Shown: positions 6,001 to 10,847 of the stretch, piece by piece
How positions within the stretch are numbered: the first letter of the stretch is position 1
How the letters are laid out: each line of letters starts with the position of its first letter
DNA from: JBEKVE01 sp049514335
GTDB taxonomy: Bacteria > Actinomycetota > Acidimicrobiia > Acidimicrobiales > UBA8190
Length of the DNA stretch: 10,847 bases
Assembly: GCA_049514335.1 (NCBI GenBank)
Contig: JBEKVE010000107.1
Span: 1-10,847, forward strand
Reading direction: 5' to 3'
Position numbers and translations under genes: made by a program
The notes under the pieces: generated by a model
Database searches by the model: none
The model's input: only the letters and a program-made list of their open reading frames with translations
What the model was told of the DNA's origin: nothing

Positions 6001-6675
6001 TCAGCCGTCCGACGACCCCGTGGTGGAGGGCTTCGTCGACAGGCTGATGGGCGGCAGCGTGGTATGCAGCACCTTGCTCCCCGCATCGACCTCGGCCCGC
6101 ACCGTGGCCGCGTCCTTCGACAGCTGGCGCTCGGCGGTGGCGAGCCGCGCCCGGGCGGTGTGGTCGCCGGGGTCGGAGGTGAGGGTCTGGATCTGCTCGA
6201 TGGCCTCGAGGGCGTCGGACGTGGCCCACACCGTCGTGGTGTTCACGGCCTGGCCCATGTCCTTGCCGGCGGTGGACCCCGGGACGTCGATGTCGGACAG
6301 GTCGAAGACGCTTTCGTTGACGAACGAGCAGGCGTCCTGGTCGTCGCGCAACAGCGCCGGGATCTGGGCCCGGTTGCCGGCGGTGAGCCCACCCGCCGTC
6401 TCGTCGCCGTAGAGCGTCAGGGACTCGCGTATGGCGAAGACGCACGGTGCCACGTCGGTGTTGATCTCGCTGATCACCGTGGTCTCGGCCTGGATGTCCG
6501 ACGCCCTCGACAGCGGGGTGGGCAGGTCGCTCACCACCGCCGCCGCCACCACCACGGCCACGCCCGCCGTCAACAGGAAGGCGCGCCGCCGGTACCAGGG
6601 CGGGCGCGTGGCGGGGGGCGGGGGCAGGGCCGCAGCCGGCCGTTCGGCGGTGGTGGGCCCCGTGCCGTCGGTCAT
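6001..6675 (-). CDS. Membrane-anchored protein of unknown function, last gene of ctaB-sco operon
   Basis: 224 residues. The ATG at 6675 overlaps the sco stop (ATGA, 6672-6675), so the two are co-translated. A Pro/Ala-rich cytoplasmic N-terminus (1-28) with the basic stretch WYRRR leads into one transmembrane helix at about 32-48. The remaining 175 residues would lie outside the membrane. They look mostly helical: a segment around 60-90 with C78 (DVAPCVF), a second around 105-125 with C116 (DQDACSF), and an Ala/Glu/Arg-rich stretch at 150-200 that could form a coiled coil. The two cysteines could form a disulfide. The C-terminus is Ser/Thr-rich. I do not recognise the family. Coupling to a copper chaperone suggests a role in oxidase assembly or copper handling, but no metal motif is seen. 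Confidence 0.82.
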   Translation of the reverse strand: MTDGTGPTTAERPAAALPPPPATRPPWYRRRAFLLTAGVAVVVAAAVVSDLPTPLSRASDIQAETTVISEINTDVAPCVFAIRESLTLYGDETAGGLTAGNRAQIPALLRDDQDACSFVNESVFDLSDIDVPGSTAGKDMGQAVNTTTVWATSDALEAIEQIQTLTSDPGDHTARARLATAERQLSKDAATVRAEVDAGSKVLHTTLPPISLSTKPSTTGSSDG

Positions 6676-7580
6676 GTGCCCGCCGGGAGCAGGGCTCGGA
6701 CGTAGGTGGCGATCCCCTGGCCCCACCGGGCCTCGCTGGCCGCCGGCAGGGTGAACACCCCGGCGTCGTCCTCGTCGGCGACGGGCGTGGCCCGGTAGCG
6801 CAGACGACCGTCGGGGTCGATGAAGTACATGACGTCGTTGTGGGCGACGAGCCCCGAGGTGCGGGCCACGTTGATGGTCACACCGTAGGCCTTCCACACG
6901 GTGTCGAGGGCGCTCAGGGCCGCGGTGAGGAAGTGCCAGGCCGCCACGCGCCCCAGGCCCGTCTGGGCCGCGGCGGCCACGGCCGGCGCGGCCGACAGCG
7001 ACAGGGGGTCGGTGTTCACGGTCAGGAAGTCGACGTGCGCCATGGCCGGTCCGAGGTCCGAGGCCGCCCGGACCAGCTCCGAGGACACGACGGGGCAGAT
7101 GTCCTGGCATGGCGCGTCGAAGAAGGTGAGGACGACGACGTCACCGTGCTCGGCCGCCAAGGACACGGACCGCCCCTGTTGGTCCGACAGCGCCAGCGCC
7201 GGCGCCTCGTGCCCGGGGAGGGTGGCCAATCCCATGAAGGCGGGCAGCGACGAGCCCACCACCGCCGCCTCGGGAGGGGATGCCGGTGGGGCCACGACGG
7301 CTGACGGTGTCGGTGCGGGGGGCGTGTCGCTCGAAGCCGGGGTGGGGTTGAGGCCGATGTTCGACACCACCCGCTCGCCGATGACACCGCCCACGGCGAG
7401 GACGACCGCCACGGCCACGATGATCAGGACGAACCGGGGCGGGACCTTCGGCTCGGTCCGACGGAAGGCGTCAGTTCGCTCGGCGGCGGACAGGGTGCCC
7501 GCCGACGGTGGATCCTGGCCGGGGCCGACGGCGCCCGGTCCGCTGCCACCGGCTGTCTCAGTGGATCCGGACGACGGCAT
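6672..7580 (-). CDS. SCO1/SenC-type copper chaperone
   Basis: 302 residues. The thioredoxin-like domain (about 115-300) carries the Sco copper site: C158-x3-C162 in APCQDICP and the distant H247 in VAHNDVMYF. Sco proteins bind copper through these residues and mature the CuA site of oxidase subunit II. One transmembrane helix at about 50-68 anchors it. The N-terminal 48 residues are low-complexity and cytoplasmic, and a Pro/Ala-rich linker (about 75-110) spaces the domain from the membrane. The ATG at 7580 lies 23 bases inside the ctaB gene and has no clear ribosome site, so a reinitiation-type coupling or a later start is possible; the membrane helix argues for the start lying upstream of residue 45. 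The likely target is CtaC in this window, and perhaps the CuA-like cupredoxin. Confidence 0.9.
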   Translation of the reverse strand: MPSSGSTETAGGSGPGAVGPGQDPPSAGTLSAAERTDAFRRTEPKVPPRFVLIIVAVAVVLAVGGVIGERVVSNIGLNPTPASSDTPPAPTPSAVVAPPASPPEAAVVGSSLPAFMGLATLPGHEAPALALSDQQGRSVSLAAEHGDVVVLTFFDAPCQDICPVVSSELVRAASDLGPAMAHVDFLTVNTDPLSLSAAPAVAAAAQTGLGRVAAWHFLTAALSALDTVWKAYGVTINVARTSGLVAHNDVMYFIDPDGRLRYRATPVADEDDAGVFTLPAASEARWGQGIATYVRALLPAGT

Positions 7581-8481
7581 CGACGCCCATGGCGACGAAC
7601 AGCACGGTGAGGTAGGTGATCGAGAAGCCGAACAGCCCCATGGCCCGACGGGGACCGGGGTCGCGCTGCAGCCCCCTGGCGCGCAGGAAGAACGCCCCGC
7701 CGAGCACGAAGGCCACGGCGCCGTAGCCGATGTTCAGGTGGGCGACCGGCACGAGGACGAGCGACAGGGCCCACAGGACGACCACGTAGCCGATGATCCT
7801 CCGGTTGACGGTGCGGTCGTCGGTGACAGAAGGCAGCATGGGCACGCGGGCGTGGGCGTAGTCGTCGCGGTAGCGGACGGCCAGGGCCCAGAAGTGCGGT
7901 GGCGTCCACAGGAAGATGATGCCGAACAGCACGAACGGGGCGAGGGACAGGCGCCCGGTCACCGCACTCCACCCCACGAGCACCGGGACGGCGCCGGCGG
8001 CGCCCCCGATGACGATGTTGCGGGGCGACGAGCGCTTGAGCCACATGGTGTAGACGCCCACGTAGAAGACGGTCGCCGACAGCGCCAGGATGGCCGACAA
8101 CAGGTTGACGGTGGACCACAGCAGCACGAAGGCGGCGCCCTCGAGGACGACGGCGAAGACCATGGCGGCGAGCGGCGTCACCGCGCCGGTCACGAGGGGC
8201 CGGTTCCTGGTGCGCTCCATCAGGGCATCGATGTCACGGTCGTAGACCATGTTGAAGACGTTGGCCCCGCCCGCGGCGAGCGAGCCGCCCAGCACGGTCA
8301 GGACCATGAGGCGGACCGAGGGGACGCGGTGGGCGGCGACGAACATCGCCGGCAGGGTGGTGACGAGGAGGAGCTCGATGATCCGGGGCTTGGTGAGGGC
8401 CACGTAGGCCTTGACCCGCGCGCCGATCCGGGTCCGGTTCCAGGCGACGGGCAGCCATCCCGCCTCCAACCGATCGGTCAC
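7558..8481 (-). CDS. ctaB: Protoheme IX farnesyltransferase (heme O synthase)
   Basis: 307 residues, UbiA-family polyprenyltransferase. It transfers a farnesyl group to heme b to give heme O, the precursor of heme A for aa3 oxidases. The first prenyl-diphosphate/Mg site is NVFNMVYDRDID (N77, D81, D85), followed by MERTRNRPL. The second is YRDDYAHARVPML (D206, D207). About eight to nine hydrophobic helices are visible, and the length is typical. The GTG start at 8481 has no Shine-Dalgarno; a TAGCCT -10-like box six bases upstream suggests a leaderless mRNA. The next in-frame Met (M46) would remove the first helix, so GTG is preferred. Heme A synthase (ctaA) is not in the window. Confidence 0.95.
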   Translation of the reverse strand: MTDRLEAGWLPVAWNRTRIGARVKAYVALTKPRIIELLLVTTLPAMFVAAHRVPSVRLMVLTVLGGSLAAGGANVFNMVYDRDIDALMERTRNRPLVTGAVTPLAAMVFAVVLEGAAFVLLWSTVNLLSAILALSATVFYVGVYTMWLKRSSPRNIVIGGAAGAVPVLVGWSAVTGRLSLAPFVLFGIIFLWTPPHFWALAVRYRDDYAHARVPMLPSVTDDRTVNRRIIGYVVVLWALSLVLVPVAHLNIGYGAVAFVLGGAFFLRARGLQRDPGPRRAMGLFGFSITYLTVLFVAMGVDAVVRIH

Positions 8482-8517
8482 GGGGCGAGGCTATCTGTGG
8501 GCGGGCCGGGGTGTCGT
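8482..8517 (-). promoter_or_regulatory. Candidate leaderless promoter of the ctaB-sco operon
   Basis: Read on the minus strand, ACGACA (8517-8512) is followed, after 18 bases, by TAGCCT (8493-8488), then six bases, then the GTG of ctaB at 8481. A start about seven bases after the -10 would put the 5' end at or next to the GTG, the usual arrangement of leaderless genes in Actinobacteria. The lack of a Shine-Dalgarno supports this. A short inverted repeat CGTGG/CCACG (8515-8530) overlaps the -35 region and could be an operator. Confidence 0.4.
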
Positions 8518-8564
8518 GGTTGGTGCCACGGGGCAGGGCCGGGGCTCGCCCGCGCTGATGCCGT

Positions 8565-8586
8565 TGACAGGGTTCTGACAGGGAAC
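8565..8586 (+). promoter_or_regulatory. 11-bp tandem direct repeat upstream of the DUF5666-like gene (candidate operator)
   Basis: TGACAGGGTTC (8565-8575) is followed immediately by TGACAGGGAAC (8576-8586), identical at 9 of 11 positions and spaced exactly one helical turn. With the preceding T the first copy contains TTGACA (8564-8569), a perfect -35 hexamer, but no good -10 box follows at 16-18 bases. Direct repeats at 11-bp spacing are typical of OmpR/PhoB-type response-regulator sites. The site lies 28 bases before the GTG of the next gene and on the far side of the ctaB promoter, so it could control either. No regulator gene is present. Confidence 0.4.
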
Positions 8587-8614
8587 ACACAGAGTCGCGG
8601 GTCACGCTGGTGGG

Positions 8615-9460
8615 GTGGAAGACCTGAACCCCACCCCCGACCCCGCCGAGGGCGCCGACACGCCGGAACAGGCCGGTCACGGTGACCCCGCCGCGCCCGC
8701 CTCTCGCCCCGCGCCATCACCGCCCGGGGACGCCCCCGGGACCCCCGGGTCGCCCCCGCCCTCCGCAGCCCCGCCCGGCGCCGCACCCCCGCCTGGATAC
8801 GGGCCGCCTCCCGGGTACGCCGTAGCACCGGGGTACGCCCCTCCCCCCGGGTACGCCCCTCCCCCCGGGTACGGGGTCCCCCCCGGATACGGCACCGAGG
8901 GCTCCGACGTCCCGGGGTGGGCCACCGCCGCGGGCGGCCCTCCGAACGAGCCCGCACCCCACCGACGTCGAGTCTTCGGCAACGCCATGGTGGCCTGGAT
9001 CGTCGCCGGGGTGCTGGCCGTGACCGTCGCCGGGCTCTCGGCCGCACTCGCATCCACCAAGAGCACGCCGTCGGCCGCCACGGCGCCCTCGACCACGACG
9101 CCCGCCGCCCGGGGCGGTGGCGCCTTCGGCGGAGGCCGGGGCGGTCTCGGCTTCGGCAACGGCGTGATCGGGACGGTGAAGAGCGTCGGATCCGGCAGCT
9201 TCACCGTCACCAGCCGGGCCGGCACGGTGGTCACCGTGCGGGAACAGTCGTCGACGACCTACTCCTCCGGGGCGACGACGGCCACATCGGCTGCAGTCGT
9301 GGTGGGGGCCAGGGTGGCGGTGTCGGGGTCCGTGAGCGGCACCACGGTCACGGCCAACCGGGTGATCGTGCTCCCCGCCGGAGGTTTCGGCGGCGGGGGC
9401 TTCTTCGGCGGCGGGGGCACGGGCCCCACGGGTTCCACCGGCTCGGGCACCGGGAGCTGA
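8615..9460 (+). CDS. Membrane protein with PPGY-repeat tail and DUF5666-like extracytoplasmic domain
   Basis: 281 residues, GTG start with only a weak GGTGG upstream. Residues 1-115 are Pro/Gly/Ala-rich and include PPGY-type repeats (about 59-92). One transmembrane helix lies at about 125-146, after the basic RRR. Outside the membrane a Ser/Thr/Ala linker and a Gly-rich stretch (167-183) lead to a beta-rich region (184-252: IGTVKSVGSGSFTV ... GARVAVSGSV ... TANRVIVL), which resembles DUF5666 (PF18914), a small OB-like domain of unknown function common in actinobacterial secreted or anchored proteins. The C-terminus (255-281) is Gly/Thr/Ser-rich. The function is unknown. Repeats of PPGY often bind WW-like or mediate phase-separating contacts in other proteins, but nothing here proves that. 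Divergent from ctaB. Confidence 0.75.
   Translation: MEDLNPTPDPAEGADTPEQAGHGDPAAPASRPAPSPPGDAPGTPGSPPPSAAPPGAAPPPGYGPPPGYAVAPGYAPPPGYAPPPGYGVPPGYGTEGSDVPGWATAAGGPPNEPAPHRRRVFGNAMVAWIVAGVLAVTVAGLSAALASTKSTPSAATAPSTTTPAARGGGAFGGGRGGLGFGNGVIGTVKSVGSGSFTVTSRAGTVVTVREQSSTTYSSGATTATSAAVVVGARVAVSGSVSGTTVTANRVIVLPAGGFGGGGFFGGGGTGPTGSTGSGTGS
8786..8890 (+). repeat. Degenerate 18-bp tandem repeats encoding PPGY motifs
   Basis: The DNA repeats with an 18-base period because it encodes six-residue units of the type APPPGY. Two copies (8831-8848 and 8849-8866) are identical, and a third begins at 8867. Flanking copies have diverged, one reading APGY. The exact identity of the middle units suggests recent slippage or duplication inside the gene, and the copy number may vary between strains. 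Confidence 0.75.
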
Positions 9461-9481
9461 CCGGGCTCGCCGCCACCGCCT

Positions 9482-10219
9482 TCAGCGGGTGAGGCGCGAC
9501 CACGGTGGGTCGCTTGCTCCGAGCCGCCACACGGTCGCACCGACCACGGCGATGATGACCGCCGCGGCGACGAGGGGATAGTGCCCCTGGTGGCCGACGA
9601 TGAGCGCGGCGCCGAGGAGCGCTCCGGCGAACATGCACACCACCGACACGACGCGTCGTCCGGCGGCGGCGGCGTTGTGGGTGATCGAAAGTGGATCGGC
9701 CGCGATCCCCGTGATGGTGAGGGTGAGCACCGTGGTGGTGAGGTCGGGGACGGCCAGCTTGCGCGCCGCTGCGTTCTGTAGCCCCATGGCCGCGCCGAGC
9801 AGGACGATGAGAACGTCGCGACTGGCGGTCGGCACCCGGGTGGCGCTGGCCGCGGTGAGGGCCGCCGCCCCCACCAACAGGACGGTCTGCACGCCGGCAC
9901 ACGCGCCGAGCAGCCGGGCCCGTGTGTCGGCCAGGCGGGCGGCGAAACGCCCGCCGGCGGCGGCGCCGACGGCGAAGGACGCCAATGCCAGCAGCGAGCC
10001 CGCGATGGAGAAGCCGTTCGACCCCATGAGCGCAAAGGCCAGGAACACGACGTTGCCGGTCATGTTGGCCACGAAGACATGCCCGAGGGTCAGGTAGCTG
10101 AAGGCGTCGACGAGCCCGGTCACCACCGTCATGCCCAGCAGCAGCGGTGGTAGCGGTCCCTGGTCCTCGTGCCGTCCCGGCAAGACGGTCTGGTGGATCC
10201 CTGTGAAGAAGGCGTTCAT
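9482..10219 (-). CDS. YoaK/DUF1275 family membrane protein
   Basis: 245 residues from the ATG at 10219, with AGGAG ten bases upstream. The frame is open further upstream to 10444, but that part is Arg/Pro-rich with no membrane character and would include the adjacent small gene's region. The family signature is clear: GLVDAFSYLTLGHVFVANMTGNVV (about 35-58) and GLQNAAARKLAVPDLTTTVLTLTITGIAADP (about 147-176). Both match DUF1275 (PF06912), six-helix membrane proteins of unknown function sometimes called YoaK. Hydrophobic helices at about 25-45, 52-65, 72-95, 106-125, 136-152, 190-208 and 214-232. No functional link to the oxidase genes is evident. Confidence 0.88.
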   Translation of the reverse strand: MNAFFTGIHQTVLPGRHEDQGPLPPLLLGMTVVTGLVDAFSYLTLGHVFVANMTGNVVFLAFALMGSNGFSIAGSLLALASFAVGAAAGGRFAARLADTRARLLGACAGVQTVLLVGAAALTAASATRVPTASRDVLIVLLGAAMGLQNAAARKLAVPDLTTTVLTLTITGIAADPLSITHNAAAAGRRVVSVVCMFAGALLGAALIVGHQGHYPLVAAAVIIAVVGATVWRLGASDPPWSRLTR

Positions 10220-10229
10220 GGGGCCCCGG

Positions 10230-10234
10230 CTCCT
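10230..10234 (-). promoter_or_regulatory. Ribosome binding site of the YoaK-family gene
   Basis: On the minus strand AGGAG lies ten bases before the ATG at 10219 and fixes that start over longer in-frame alternatives. It sits directly against the hairpin at 10235-10251. Confidence 0.6.
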
Positions 10235-10251
10235 GTGCCCTCCGAGGGCAC
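10235..10251 (-). promoter_or_regulatory. Stem-loop abutting the YoaK ribosome site
   Basis: GTGCCCT and AGGGCAC form a perfect 7-bp stem around a 3-base loop, ending at the base next to the AGGAG of the downstream gene. In the mRNA it could act as a weak terminator of the upstream small gene, a 5' end stabiliser, or a translation control element. A possible -10 box (TAGCAT, minus strand, 10268-10263) lies just upstream. Confidence 0.35.
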
Positions 10252-10296
10252 GACCGGCGTCGATGCTACCGGTTGGTGTCGAGGTGCCCCCGGGCG

Positions 10297-10503
10297 TCAC
10301 GCCGCCTGTGCGATCGACCCGTCCTGGGGGGTGGGGAGTCCTGCGGTGACAGGTGCCGGCGACGACTCGTTGCGCCGGCGGTGATCGGCGGACATGGCCC
10401 ACACGAGCGGCACGACCGCGAGGGCCACGGCCAGCACCATGCACGGGATGGAGAGGTAGAGGAGGATCATCGTTCGTCGGCGGCGCTCGGGCAGCCGCCG
10501 CAC
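10297..10503 (-). CDS. Small hypothetical membrane protein
   Basis: 68 residues from a GTG at 10503 with AGAAAGG close upstream. An internal ATG at 10470 (residue 12) is an alternative start but lacks a ribosome site. Residues 13-36 form a single hydrophobic helix, preceded by a very basic RRLPERRRR and followed by DHRRRNESSP, with a Pro/Ser/Ala tail. It lies 77 bases upstream of the YoaK-family gene on the same strand and may share its transcript. The family is not recognised. Coding is supported by the hydrophobic helix, the ribosome site and the lack of a competing gene, but it is short and remains uncertain. Confidence 0.45.
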   Translation of the reverse strand: MRRLPERRRRTMILLYLSIPCMVLAVALAVVPLVWAMSADHRRRNESSPAPVTAGLPTPQDGSIAQAA

Positions 10504-10666
10504 CGTCCTTTCTGTCGGGGGTCGCGCACTGCGTCGAGGACAGGATCCACCCCCGGTGTCAGGCCCCGGTCAGGGCCACCTGTGTGCCCGCCGGGAAGGT
10601 GCCGGCCGCCCGCCCATCTCAAGGATCTCTGCCGCACTGTCGATAGCAGCCTGGCGAGCTGCGCAG

Positions 10667-10674
10667 AGAGGAGG
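10667..10674 (+). promoter_or_regulatory. Ribosome binding site of the EAL-domain gene
   Basis: AGAGGAGG lies six bases before the GTG at 10681. A GTG at 10678 is in the same frame but only three bases away, and the ATG at 10693 is eighteen bases away, so 10681 is the preferred start. Confidence 0.65.
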
Positions 10675-10680
10675 CCGGTG

Positions 10681-10847
10681 GTGCGAGCGGAGATGTCGTT
10701 CCGGCCCGTCCCCCCTGGCGCCACGCTCGAGGCGTGGCCCACCGATCCCCAGACCGAGGTGACCCGCTACAGCTGGCCGGCGGCGCTGCGGGCAGCCATT
10801 GCGGGGGAGGAGCTCCGGTGCTTCTTCCAGCCCATCGTGGATCTCGG
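10681..10847 (+). CDS. EAL-domain protein, N-terminal fragment (runs off the window)
   Basis: 55 complete codons are visible from the preferred GTG. Residues 35-55 read ALRAAIAGEELRCFFQPIVDL, matching the start of EAL domains (lrxAixxxelxxyyQPIvdl), which hydrolyse cyclic di-GMP to pGpG. The EAL catalytic motif itself lies beyond the window, so activity cannot be judged. The first 34 residues are a short leader with no sensor or membrane segment, so the EAL domain begins almost at the N-terminus. Further domains may follow downstream. The 177-base gap upstream, divergent from the small membrane gene, shows no clear promoter. Confidence 0.75.
   Translation, partial: MRAEMSFRPVPPGATLEAWPTDPQTEVTRYSWPAALRAAIAGEELRCFFQPIVDL

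Noticed and set aside
8564..8595. TTGACA as the -35 of a standard promoter for the DUF5666-like gene
   Set aside because: No acceptable -10 box lies 16-18 bases downstream (the nearest, CAGAGT, is 20 bases away), so the direct repeat is described as a candidate operator instead.
6901..8685. Long plus-strand open frame (594 codons) across sco and ctaB
   Set aside because: It is antisense to two well-supported genes, and its product is low-complexity Gly/Asp/His/Arg sequence without domains.
8786..8890. Tandem repeats as a possible CRISPR or regulatory array
   Set aside because: The repeats are contiguous 18-bp units in frame with PPGY codons, without spacers.
9482..10444. Longer start for the YoaK-family protein
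   Set aside because: The extra 75 residues are Arg/Pro-rich, overlap the small membrane gene, and the ATG at 10219 has a proper ribosome site.
10562..10577. GGCCC/GGGCC hairpin in the gap before the EAL gene
   Set aside because: A five-bp all-GC stem is expected by chance in such GC-rich DNA, and nothing else supports a riboswitch or terminator there.

Overview
The window comes from a very GC-rich chromosome. GTG starts, tightly overlapping genes, TANNNT-like -10 boxes and a probable leaderless GTG promoter suggest a high-GC actinobacterium. The oxidase proteins look more like those of a deep actinobacterial lineage such as Acidimicrobiia than of Streptomyces or Mycobacterium, but that placement is an inference and cannot be proved here. 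No tRNA, rRNA, CRISPR array, insertion sequence or phage gene is visible.

The left half (about 1-5973) is an aerobic terminal-oxidase locus read on the plus strand. It opens with the end of a CtaG-type assembly protein, followed by a 10-bp terminator-like stem-loop and a candidate promoter. A compact gene run then follows: a membrane-anchored cupredoxin that looks like a remodelled CuA domain, ctaC (subunit II, intact CuA site), ctaD (subunit I), ctaE (subunit III), a 37-residue single-span membrane protein, and a second, divergent CtaG-like protein. Four of the junctions are 4-base stop/start overlaps (GTGA or ATGA), so the run is probably one operon.

The middle (about 6001-8481) is a convergent minus-strand operon, ctaB (heme O synthase), then a Sco-type copper chaperone, then an anchored protein of unknown function. 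It supplies heme and copper for the same oxidase, and the unknown protein is a guilt-by-association candidate for oxidase assembly. A candidate leaderless promoter sits directly in front of ctaB.

The right end (8482-10847) is not obviously related to respiration. It holds a DUF5666-like anchored protein with a PPGY-repeat cytoplasmic tail, behind an 11-bp direct repeat. It also holds a YoaK/DUF1275 membrane protein, a small membrane protein, and the start of an EAL-domain (c-di-GMP phosphodiesterase type) gene that runs off the window.

The points most worth a second look are the CuA-like cupredoxin with a lost histidine ligand, a subunit I that keeps all its metal ligands but lacks the usual D- and K-channel and Mg-site residues and carries two extra N-terminal helices, and the 37-residue ORF hidden between ctaE and the second ctaG.
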